Translations under genes and position numbers: made by a program
The notes under the pieces: generated by a model
The model's input: only the letters and a program-made list of their open reading frames with translations
What the model was told of the DNA's origin: nothing
The model's database searches: none
NCBI RefSeq assembly: GCF_001653235.2
Contig: NC_035792.1
Coordinates: forward strand, 2,542,001-2,606,000
Direction of reading: 5' to 3'
From: Pochonia chlamydosporia 170
Lineage: Eukaryota > Ascomycota > Sordariomycetes > Hypocreales > Clavicipitaceae
Length of the DNA stretch: 64,000 nt
Part shown: positions 47,866 through 59,700 of the stretch, one piece after another
Numbering within the stretch: position 1 is the stretch's first letter
Layout: the number at the start of each line of letters is the position of its first letter

Positions 47866-49640
47866 TCAAATACACGCACCAGTGGGAACTGTCCCCTGGT
47901 AGCAGCCTCGCGGAACGCTGTTCAGTAGTCTGTGTGGTGCCGTTGATGACTCCAGCTTCATGGGAGCTCTGCTATCCCACATGTGCATGTCCATCATTTC
48001 GTTTTGGTTTGTAGAAGAACTTTCCCACCGAGACCTGGGATTGTGGACCTGGTTGATCACATCGTCTTCGTTGTGTGTGTGCTGCGGATGGTGCGGGTCG
48101 ACCCCCATCATGTCATCACCACTACCCATGGGCATGTCATCCTCGCCCCTACGGCTGCCACCAGGGCGCTTCTTTGCAGACAGTTTCCGGCGACGTCTGA
48201 CGTCAATTTCACGAAAGCAGTCCATGTATAGATGCTCTTCGAGTTTCAAATCATTGACCAGCTTGACCTCAATGTCACTGGAGTTGAGACGCATGTTACG
48301 GGATCCACCCATGTCGTGGAAAACATCGAGCACCGTTTGATAACGATCCTGCTCGACTTTTCTCCAAGCCTCACGCAGAAGCTCTTCCTGTAAATTGTAC
48401 ACTCGTTAGCCACGTGCTTCGCCGAAAAAGCATATTGCGAGACCCATTGGCTGGCCGGTTGCTTCAAGTAGGAAACCGGTGGTGAACTTACATCTTTGGG
48501 GAGCCACTGAATGTACTTGGAACGTGCACGCTTGAACTTCATTTGGAGCATTTCTTTGCCGTGGCTCTTATTGAACTCTTTCAGGAAATCGCTCTGGATA
48601 CTGTCCCACATATCTTGGCCTCTTTTGTTTCGATGACGCCAGCGGGACTCAAAGATGCATCGCTCCTCCGCGGGACATGTATCCTTGAGACTAGGTGGGA
48701 CTTCTTGTCCCAGGCAATTCTGATGCTCTTCTGTCGCATCTGACGGGGAATTCTTTGTTGATTTTCTGCGGCTCGTTTTCTTCACTCGGCTAGCTCCTCC
48801 AAGGATTCCTGGACGCCTGCGTGGGGAGTCGCTGGGGGATCGCACCACCTCAGGAGCATGGTGATCCAGCTTGACACCTACGCCGTTGGAGCTGGGACGA
48901 CGGGGACGGCGAACATGTAAGCCTCTGGGAGGTTCGTGCAGCAGCGGCGCAGTAAGTGAGATGTTGCGGTCCAGTTCTCGTGAGTGCGGTTCTATGGGCA
49001 TGGGAGGATTTCCTCGCAGAAGCATGGTATTTTGACTGGGCATCTGTGTCATATCCAGGTAGTAAGGGGAACCTGACTGCGAGATTGAATTTGATGTGGC
49101 ATCCGAAACACTGAAATGGCCCATATAGGGCTCGGGCGGTCCTGGAGTCCTTCTGTCTGCCATGTAAAACTCCGGCGCAACATGACCCGGGGTGTGCATG
49201 GGAGAGCTAGTCTCACTGGGGTGACTATTCATTTCGAATTGTGGATTGTGCCACTGGTGATACATCTTTGAACTGCCCGGCGGAGTTGGCTCCTGACCGT
49301 GAGGGCTGCCGGGAGGAGGAGGGTATTGGCCCATGAATTTGCGGGCTTGATGTACAGGAGGCGAGTCTGCAGTAGAAATTGGAGTCAAGAGGTCAGACTC
49401 GCACTGAGCGGGGAGTGTGAAAGAGGAGACCTAGGTGCAACACACAAAGTCAGTTTAACCTGGAATTGGCCATGTGAATTGAGCAGAATGTTGGAGCTTT
49501 GAACTCACGGCAGAGTACGGGGTCAAGTCTGGATAGCTCGAAGTAGAAGACCTTGTGCCGTCGGAGAGGCTGGGTGTATCTTCGGAGAGAGCGTCGGCTG
49601 GAGAGAGGACAGACGTAATGTAATGGTGCTGCTCAACCAT
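47866..49640 (-). CDS. Myb/SANT-like nuclear regulator
   Basis: Three exons: 49640-49509, 49430-48492, 48387-47866 (introns of 78 and 104 bp; donors GTGAGT and GTAAGT; acceptors acctag and tttacag). All junctions are in phase 0, giving 530 aa. Residues 1-295 are disordered, Pro/Ser/Met/His-rich (for example KFMGQYPPPPGSPHGQEPTP), with basic stretches RRPRRPSSNG and RVKKTSRRKSTK that could be nuclear localisation signals. Residues about 296-357 (ESRWRHRNKRGQDMWDSI, MLQMKFKRARSKYIQWLP) and 358-420 (EELLREAWRKVEQDRYQTVL, NSSDIEVKLVNDL) look like two tandem Myb/SANT-type three-helix units, with the intron falling exactly between them. A further basic motif RRRRKLSAKKRPGG follows. It resembles Myb-like fungal transcription factors such as the MYT group of Fusarium, but orthology is not proven. 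It stands alone between two gene deserts. Confidence 0.82.
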
Positions 49641-50620
49641 GATTAGGTGAACCCTGACGAAAGGAATTGCGAGGCAGCCCAAAATGATGGATCAACGTCT
49701 TCGCGACTGCTATGTCATGCGCCTGGGAGTAGAAGTTTGGTCAAGATCGAAAAGTTGGACGAGTTACTGGAGCTTTTTTTGGGGTACGCAGAGGCCGTCT
49801 GCGGCGAAAGTTTTGGCCCTTGTCGTCGATGTTGCTATTCCAAGTGCAATGGTATCCTCACTAGCAAGTATATGACCATCACAAGTCTGTACGGGGCTTG
49901 CGAGAGTCTATATATGTACTTGTGAAGCAAGAAGCTCTGCCAGGGAAGGTAGACGGTGGGATGAAAGATAAAAATGGAGGAATTGGACGAGGCTCTGGAC
50001 CTGACAGCAAAAAGTCCAGGTTGCGAAGAGTCAGCCTTAAGAGGTCGCGACCTTGTCTAAGCCCAGAAGCAAGTATAAGTAGTACAATGGCTCAAGACGG
50101 TCGCCGTGGGCCAGGTGGGGAGTTCAAATAAGAAAAAAGGTGATGAGATGGAAAAGCAGAGCAGAATAGAGTAGAACAAAACAGAGGCGAGAGAAGCAGA
50201 AGGTCCGGCCTCTTTGTATTAAGCACCGCGAGGTTGAGAGATGTGCAGCAGATCTTCTGGACGGAGAAGGAGCACGACGACTTGTGGACTTTACGGAGTA
50301 CCTTGACATTGACTGGTACATGAACTTGAGAACAACAGGGGACTTCGGGTGTGTGTGGAACAAGGCTCAGGCAGGGTACAGGGGGAGTGTGACTTGATTG
50401 CTTCGAAAAGAGAGAGAGAGCGAAAAAAGTTGGACATGGGGTCAAAGGGGGGAGGGGTGCGACATGGAAATGGAGATGGATGTGGATGTGGTGGATGTGG
50501 ATGTGGGCAAGAGCAAGAGTGGGACTTTGTCAAAGTGAGGGGTGTGCAAGATGGGACTCACTCAGGCTTGCCTCTCTCTCTCTGTCTGTCTCCAGTCATC
50601 ACTCATTCTCTCTCAACCAG
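49641..50620 (-). promoter_or_regulatory. Long upstream region of the Myb-like gene
   Basis: On the minus strand this is pyrimidine-rich (plus strand has GAAAAGCAGAGCAGAATAGA and similar), consistent with promoter and leader sequence. It includes a TACGGAGTA motif at 50292-50300 and GGATGT-type repeats at about 50470-50500. A long leader is common for fungal developmental regulators, but none is proven here. Confidence 0.4.
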
Positions 50621-50631
50621 ACCAGACAGCC

Positions 50632-50691
<60 letters not shown>

Positions 50692-50707
50692 CAGACCAGA
50701 CCAGACC
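50621..50707. repeat. GACA tetranucleotide microsatellite with CCAGA flank
   Basis: About fifteen tandem GACA units, flanked on both sides by ACCAGACC-type sequence. It produces a spurious Asp-Arg-Gln-Thr reading frame in three registers. It lies about 1 kb upstream of the Myb-like gene. Confidence 0.92.
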
Positions 50708-53700
50708 CCAGTCTACGTCTGTCTGGCTTGCCATGGGCAGGGACCAGACGCAAGACTCAAGACTCAAGACTCAAGACACCAAACACCACAGGAAACAGGC
50801 AGGCCCTGTGCTGTACTGTCAAAGTACACAACGCCCACAGAGCACATCGCGGCAGAGTTGGCCGATGGCACGTTGACCAGACCAGACCTGACCAGACCAG
50901 ACCAGACAGACTCGCTCGTTTCCTTGGACCACGGCCCCTTGGGCTCTCGAGGCTCGGCCTTGTACACTCTTGTCCTGTCGTGCATGCTGATAGCCGCCGA
51001 CCTGTTGCTGCGCACCTTGGACTGTCCTAAGACAGCCTAGCTTAGGGTGCCAGATGAGGTGGGTATGGGGGCGATGATGGCCTTCCATGTTCTGGGGGGT
51101 AGGAACATTGAAGGCAGCAGAGGTGTGCATGTGTGACGCCCCAGATCAATCCCTTCCAAAGGCCAAGTCAAGTCCACTTTGGTTGCCATGCGTCTCTTCG
51201 CCTGGCTGTAGGTACGAAGCTATCTTACCGACATTGTTACTTGACCAGGTTGACGCTGACTTCAACAATGCAGAGGAACAGGAACTAAAACAAGGAGAAG
51301 AAAGAGAGCGGCCAAAGCGAACCCCCCCCCCGCCGGTACAGTGAGAGTCGATTGCGCTGAATGGCAGATGTTGCCATGTACGCATAAACCTACTTTAGTT
51401 ACCTTGCCATTCATCATCATCATGACACCATGGCTAGCCGTTGGTTACTGAACACAAACCAGGGCTGCGCTGTCACGCCGATGTGTTGAATTCAGAAGCA
51501 AAATTGACAAACCGGCTGGATCTGGGGTCTCTACCGATGCTGCAAAGGACAAACCAGACTGAAAGTCGTATCATCCTTGGGCCATGACCGATCACGGCTC
51601 CATCACTGTCAACGGCCAAGATTGGACTGCTTTTTGACCCGTCCCGTTTTGGCATGGCGGGGCATCAACTACGGGCCTCAGACTACCTGCACATGCCGCA
51701 ATGAGCCCTGAGTGGAGATGGAGAGGAATGAATGTGGCACTGGCTTTTGATAAAGCTCATCTTTGATCATCTCAAGAGCCTCTTGACCTTGAGAAGCGGT
51801 GCCAACCACAAGAGCGGCTGGCCCGACCCCCAAACTCGGGGCAGGCAAACACTTCAGCTCCCGTGAAGGGGCTTTACTGTAGATGTGAAGGTGAAGGCTA
51901 CATATCTGTTTGACTAATACCCGTTGCCGTATTAACCTTCCGCACGTGCGATCTCTAGTGCCGTCAACCTCCTCTGCTGGCTATGCTAATACCCACTCTT
52001 GGGCTGTGTAGTAGAGTGAAGGGATAGCTGGAGGCGGTCTCGCATCACTCAATGCTGCTGAGTTTGGGCAAGAAAAGAGCATTATTCATGGTTTGCACGT
52101 ATTTGGCCGGGTTTTCTTACAAGGAGGGAGTAAATGCTCCTGCAGGACTGGAAACCATGGGCGTGGTAGAGAACGCCTCAGAATGCTAAATGAGAGGTTC
52201 AAGTTATATTCCGTAGTCGCAAATGCTGTCCGGCGTTGTCCAGTTTCCAGCCTCAGAATCATGTTACCTTGACGAGACAAAGAGGGAAAGAAGGAAACAG
52301 TTTCCTTACTCGTAATAGATCATGTAGCCAAGATATTGGCGTTAGCACTTGAGGCTAAACTCTGATGAAGGAAGAACATTGTCGTGACTCTGGTCAAGAG
52401 CAACATTGAACGATTGGGTGCTGTACTTAACGTTCCTTACTGTTTCGACAACAAGCGAATAGAGGTCGAATGTGTCGAAATTACTCGCAGGAAGGATGAT
52501 GCTTGTGGCCAATTATTTCGCTTCGCAAGCGTATGGCGATGGATGGTAGAGGCTTATTCCGCAACAATAGCGGAGACAATGCCAAAGACAATAGAAACTA
52601 CACCAGCTGAATGGTCAACAGAAACGGCGTTCGGAATTCTGGCCGCTAAATCGAACACGGACCCTCGGAGAGTGAGAGATGGCTTAGAGTCATATACTGG
52701 TGTCGAAGTCGATGACCACTTGTCAAGCGCTTCAGTCCGGCTGGTCCCGGAGTCCATTTCGAGAACTTTGGAGTGTGATCCTGGTAGGAGTTGACCAAGA
52801 GGAAGAAGGAATTAAAAAAGACGACCAAGGCAGTAATTGAAGAGGGGGTGTGTTCTCCTGCTTCACTTGCCCAAAAAAGGGCAAGCAAGAGACCACGAGC
52901 ACTCCAAACTACCATAGAAAATGAAGAATGACGATGCAGTAGTAGCGGCAGTAGTCAAGTATGCATCACCATCTGGTAGTGAAAATTAGAATCGTACGGC
53001 CGGACGGCCATTCAGCCCCAACACTTGCAGGATGGACAAGACTGGCGAGACGAGACTGGCAAGACGGGGTGAAGGTCAACGTCCCAAGATGATGTGGGTG
53101 GAGAAGCAGATGATGGGGCTTGACTAAAGACATCCGGGTTGAGAACCCGCCAATTTTCTCCACTTTAATCGAGGTCAGATTGTGGTGCTTCACAGTGTGC
53201 GATCGCACGGAGTGCTTGCCCAAGCTGTCTGGTCTGGTTGCTCAACTGGAAAGATCAACCGGGCCGGCTGGGGTCAACAGGTCAAGAGGGCTGTCTGGTA
53301 TTAGAAGTGGAAACAGGTCTCGCTGGCTTGTCGGCGACTTTTTTCGTCCTCTCAACTCTCCAACCAGACCAGACCAGAATTTTCTCTCATTCGATGTCAG
53401 GTATGGTTCCACACCAGGTATCTACGGCATGTTCAGGTACCATTACACAGATCGCAACCTCTAAGCTGAAGCGGGAGGCGCCAGCCCTGCTGAAGCCCCC
53501 AAATCCGTTCCGCCCCGTACCATGATAGACGTATCCTGCTGCGTCACTTCGTCAATCGGCCAAATTCGAGTGCATGCCGCTTGCTCGAATCTGCGAAGTT
53601 GCGCGAACCGGGCCAGGAAGACAAGCAAGCATGATGAGGCGGCCAGTCAAGGGTCTGCCTGATGTCTGATGTGCATGCATTCTGTCGGCCTGGAGCTTAG

Positions 53701-56700
53701 CATGTATCGTCGTACTCATCATATCCTTCACCAGAGTCACATACACCATTCATTCAGTACAGTATGATGAGAACTAGGCTGTGGCCGCTGTTCGACGTCG
53801 TCTGTGTAGTTCTCGTCGTCGTCCTTGGCGTCACATTGCAACTGACGAGTAAAACAAATTTCACGGCATCAACACTGGCAAGCAAATGTGCAGGTAGGTC
53901 TTCCATCTGATCCTGTTGATTGCTTTCAAAGGCGTCATGCCCTTGTACATGCATTCAATGTTCACTCCTGGTCTCAGCGTCTTTCTACACACGGACCAAC
54001 CTCCACGCAAAATGCCTCTGGGGAAAGCACGAGAACAGATTGTCAACGCCGAGGACTAAAGCCGATGGCACAAACCTCTGAGGACCTCGACTCTACGCTT
54101 ATTTAATCGCCACCCTTGCCGGCCACAGGCCAAATGAGACTCTTCCCCATGGCTCAAGGATGCGCAGGGGCTTCTGACATTCTGGCCAGACTCCTCAATG
54201 CTCCGTGCCGAGTTACCTCATACTAGGCAGCCAGTTTCCAAGTACCTAGGTAATTTGGCTGCCCATGCTGAAAGACCGTTGTTCAATACTACCAGACAGT
54301 TTTACTGACTGACTCAAGCAAGTCTGGTACCTTCCTCTGGAGTGCAACACGTGCATTAGATTAGGCCAGGGACGTTGACCCCAGCTTCTGAGCGTAGTTA
54401 CAAATTATTACCAGCAGCTGCCTCCTGTCACGGGAAGCTTAATCAGAGAACAAGGACATTGACGTGTCTCTCTTGACGAGCCTACCCAGGTCCTCAACTC
54501 AAGCCACGCAAAAGTTGCTCCTCCTCTAGCTTTGGTTCTGATCGATGGCGCTTGACTACTCAATTGTGACAGCATCTCAAAGCCTGAGCGCCACTGAGCT
54601 GTCGCGACTGTATCAACTTGAACTCTACTAGGCCCTGCCAGGATTCTCCGTCTCGAGGTCTTGGCATGTTTTCAATTTGACCTTTTTTTATGGCAGCTTT
54701 AATTGCCGAATTGTGTCCAATTGGTAGCTGCATGAGATTGTCCCAAACACCTGAGACCAAATACAAACAACTCGATGCTCTGCCTGAATCGACAAAACAG
54801 AGGTGAAAATGTCTGGTGTGCTACAAGAAGGACACAATCTCGTATGAGGCGCTTGCCCTGTCGTTACGTAGCAGGCTTCATGAACCAGTGTTAGTGTCGA
54901 TTTGGTGTTTGCCACTGGCACTGGCACTTTGCCGTGGTGGATTTGATGGTGGCGATGTCAATGATGGCGACCAGAAAAACATGGAGAAGCATTAAATGTT
55001 CAAAACGCCACCATCGCAGTCAAAGGTTTGTCAGCTCGGCCCTAATTCAGTTTGCGGATCGTGCATGTAAATTCAAATGTGAGCCGTTGTCAATGGCACG
55101 AATCACCCGACCGTTTGGCCATGATGCCATTAGACTTCGAGCGTCAAAACGCAGCTGTGGCTATTTGTGCTAACCGAAAAGGTGGATGGACCACCAGCAG
55201 ACAAAACATTGCACTAAGAACAACATGCAATATGGCCAGGGAAGGATGAAAGCTACTCGTGGTAGTGTACGGACTACGGAGTAGCCTCATGTTAGTTGGG
55301 TAGCACCGCTCACAGCCGTCCCGCACCCGTTGCATCGACAACTGACAAAATCGAGATGCACCTTTGATACATCATGGCGAGTAAGGGCCGTCTAATGTGC
55401 TAAGACGCGTTTTAATCTATGCCTGTGCGCTCAAAACGTCAATCTACCGCCTGGACAACACATCAAATATCCATCGAGACCCAAACTAGTGATTTCTGGG
55501 TGGGAATAAGTCGATCCTCGTCCAACGTTGATGAATCTGGTTGCTGTCAGTCATCACTCAGTCATCACTGCCCTAATTCCTCGCGTGCCTTGGTAGGCAA
55601 CGACTCTCGCTCATCCCGTGATTCAGTCAACCGGTTTCCGGTCGTTGGTGGGTTGTTTATGGAACTATTGCAGTCTGGTCTCCTGCCCAAAGTTTCGCAT
55701 CAGACCGTGGCAACAGCAGAATGAGGAACCTCAAGACTGGCAAAAAAGTGTCACTGCAACGTATACTCGTACGAGTACCTTGCTACAGGGACAGACGGCC
55801 CGGATTGAAGCAGAGAGAACTGGACTGGAACTGATACCAAGCCAGACGGTGTCACAACTCCTCCAGTCCCGGTCCTAGGTCTACCTACCACCACGATGCG
55901 TCAACACAATTTTGAAGCAAAAGCTCCCGGCCACTTCCTAATTTGGCACCCCCTTGACCCATGCATGCGATTGTCCTCCACATGCATCTTGGCAAGGAGA
56001 CAACGGAATGCCAGCCCGACGGTGAAGAGGAGGAGAAGACGGAGAATGATTTGAGGGCATCTGATAGGATGGGATGCGAAGCAATCAGGAAGCCCTTCAC
56101 GACTATTCAAAACTCATTGTCCACAAAGCAAACGGCCGTCCAATGTCCATGTGGAGAGGGAAAAACGCACAGTCAGGTTTCACAAAGCTAAGTGAAAAAG
56201 AGCACGCACACACGCATGCAAGACCAGGCAGAGCGCAGAAGAAGGGTCGATGGCGTACAGTGCCTGCAATTTGCGATTGAAACGGCGAGGACTGCTACCC
56301 TAGTTCGGCAAGGATAAATGTGGAGGGCAAAGCCAGAAATGGGGGGCAGGGTCAGGCGAGCCATCAGGGAAACGGACTAGTGGCCCGGTCTTTGACCAAT
56401 GACAGGTGATGGCAATGTAAGACCCGACCGGGACGAACCGAGCTGTCGGGACACGCTAGCAAGGGTCACAACTGTCCGTATTGGACAGTCTTCCCTGCAA
56501 GTTCGTTCTGCATTTTATTTGGGCCACCCCCTCCCTGTTCTGTCTCAGCCAATAGGTGTCAACTCCGGGAGACGCTCCAGCAAGCACAAGAACCCCTACG
56601 CGCGCGTCTGGCCCATGTGAAAGGGAAGGTTATTGGATACCGACAGACTCTAAGCGAGATGCACTGCCAACACACTCGCTCTTTCCCTATGCCGCACCAC

Positions 56701-59700
56701 ACGCAACACGCACTCACACACAATGCAGCAAACACATTTCTTCACGTAAACAGTCGGGCCAACATGTCGCAACTCATGAAGAATGCGTCCGACGCTGTTG
56801 GGGGTCCGTCACCTCACTTGCCATCGACGAATCCCTCTCCCACAAGGCTCCATCCACCGAGCACTGGGTACCCAGCACCACCGCCGCCCCCGCTTGGTAC
56901 CCCCATTCTTGATATCGGACCCGAACCGTGACAGCGCTTGTCCTGCGATCGTGCCAGACCAGAGCCACTCCCGCCCTGGCCGATGTCAGTGCTCAAGTTT
57001 TGATGAATTTGACTCATGGAGGGGAAATTGGAGCGTATCATGCCTTTCTGCGATCGGAGCAAGGCTTACGTTTTGTGTGTCGCATTCAATGGAGCATATC
57101 CCACAGCCGCCCATGCCAAAGGCCCATACCAACAACGACTTGCACAGGACCCGGCTTCAAGCTGCGCTGCCACGCCTCCAAATGAAATGCCCTTCCATGC
57201 ATATACTATTCGCCTCTGATGCTTGTGGCCGGGCACGGGGGAGAGACAAATCCGCCTGGTTCGATTTTGCGGCCGGCCTTGCCATATGCGGCCCTTTTTG
57301 CCGTGTGTCGCTGCTCAGCCGCGGTCACTCTCGAGATGGCCCAACTGATTCAATGATCTGCGGCTTTTCGCAGTTCAGAGCTATGCAGCGCGGCTATTGT
57401 GCATCAGTTGTACCAAAAGCTGGCCGTGCTGGCCCTGCGTCTACCAGTCTTGGTGGTTTCTGACAACGGAGATCGTTCCTGTGCTATCTACACTTTGGCC
57501 GGGTGCGGAACTATACGGACCTGCATGGTTCGACGTGGTTGTCGACATGGACGCCAAACGGCTTTCACTGTTAAGCGCCGAGCCCACAGAACCTTCTCAA
57601 GCACTTCACTCATCATCACAAAGCAACGTCACGATTGTGCATGACACCTGCGAATCGCAGCTGTTACAGCGATAAGCTAACACTTCTCGTTCTCCCCTTC
57701 CAACGGATTTGGTCATATTGTTGGTCCATTCTGCATGCATCATACTCAGTTAGGGAGTATCAGCGCTACCGAGCACTTGGGAAGACCGTTGAGAGGTTCA
57801 ACAATGCCAAAGTGTGTCTAAAAGTTTGGCATTCTATGGAGACAGGTCCATATCATCATATCCCCTGAAACGGCGCAAATGTTCAATGTACCAGTACCTC
57901 AATATGTCTATGTATACATGACGACGTCGAATCCCCTGGGAAGTGGAATCATGTCACAGACAGCGTGGTGCGGCGTCAAGCGCTAAGGTATCCCCAACTC
58001 CCTGGATCCAACAATTCGCGATGGAGACGTATTGTTCGCTGTTTCTTTAACCTAAACGCACATCTATTTTCCTTGATGAGGAGATCGGCCTTGAATTTCT
58101 GTGATGAGGCACATAGCCGACTCGCCTCCCGCATGTTGGCCTATGACCACAGTTATTGTCTACAACAGGTGTTGGGCCAAACAAATCCGGGAAATGGGGT
58201 TGGCGCCAGCTTTCCCGAACAGCCAGCCGTGGGTATCTCCCGCCCTTCACCAACCAGCGCTTGGTTCAGGCATTCACCCGTTCACTACATTGGCACGATC
58301 TCGGCCTGGCACTGGCCATGCTCTAGCAGATGTACGCCGGTGGACAGGCTTGTACGTGGAGGTTGCGAACCGCCAACACGGGGAATCTAGCCGCGTCTTG
58401 ATCTCTACCTGTGGGATAGTCAACCACGCATATCACGCCAAGAGAGATACGACGGCTGACAAAGCCTGCTGAATCGGATATGGGAGTCTGCCAACCCCTC
58501 CCTGTTGAAGTTTGATTTCTTGCCAACCCATTTCGCCACGTAGGGGTGGAGGTGTCGCCTACGTACGACTCTTGCTTGACACACCCGTTGAACCTACATT
58601 CGAATGTCAGAGCTCTGTGCCAGAGAAGTTCCTGCCTCTTTTTTCAGGGATGGGATCAAGGATCGAGGGCGGTGGCTAAGCCGATACAACCTGGATTGCA
58701 ACAGGCAAAGTGTCTTTCTCCAATCATGTCTGAGGGCCATACACAGTCGAACTGTAAGAGTGGCGGTGATTAGAGTGAACTGTGGAATGGCGGCAAAGAG
58801 AAGTCATGCAACTGCCAAAGAAGCTCCGTGTCTCATTAGCTCGATTCGTATGCGCAACCAGGCATCCTCATCAACCTTGACCTGGACCGGTCAGAACCCA
58901 CCCAATTTTCAATTTATCTTGAACAATCTGGTCTGTATGTTGAAACAGAAAGGGTCTTGAGATTACAGTACTCATATTCAAACCAAGAGCCACAGCCGGC
59001 TAGCCGTCTTTCCCACGGGTTCCGAGGGGCCAGCAAACAACCATGGGTTGTCCACCAGGGGTACTCAGGAGTGGACAGCTTCCAGCTCTGAGTTCCATAT
59101 TTTTGGATATTAGCTGGCCCTTGTCTTCGACACAGAGCTTTTGTTACCCGGACTTGGTCTAGACGACTCTTGGCCGCGAGGGGGAAACGTCATGCCTCCG
59201 CCATGTGACGCCTGTTACATGGCGCGAGGCACTTCCTTCAAACCGGCGACTGTCTGTGGTGAGGTGACGATAGCAACCTGGCAGAGCAAATCGTGACCAT
59301 ACTGTGCGGTAAATGACGGTTTTCTGTTGGTTGTAGGTGCTCAAAACTTGGAACTAAAAGCTGTGGGTGCTTGTTGGCTCTCACGCACACCCCCGTCGTG
59401 GTCATGGACCCTCCATCCATAGTCAATGCCTCGATGCGGCCTGAGCTATTCGGGTGGGCAGAAGTAAGAACCTAAATGCGTTAGTACATCATCGTCAGTG
59501 GCTCTACTCCTGTCACCATGCTTGATGGGAAATAGGGTGTGGGAGTGTGCTTACTGAGAAGAGCCGAAGTGTGTTGGCTGAAGGGCTGCTTGTTCTGACA
59601 GTTGGCTAATACAGCAGGACGCAAGGTCTACAATTTGTAGAGTGGTAATGTCACCAACCAGAAATGCCTTGCCTTGTAGGCAAACTTTGTGTTCATATCC

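Noticed and set aside
50349..51040. Frames with Asp-Arg-Gln-Thr repeats
   Set aside because: They are translations of the GACA microsatellite, open in all three registers.
52384..52794. 136-codon plus frame and the opposing 67-codon minus frame
   Set aside because: The plus frame starts on GTG. The minus frame has a hydrophobic end (VVSIVFGIVSAIVAE) but no flanking exons or recognised family. Not enough to call a gene.
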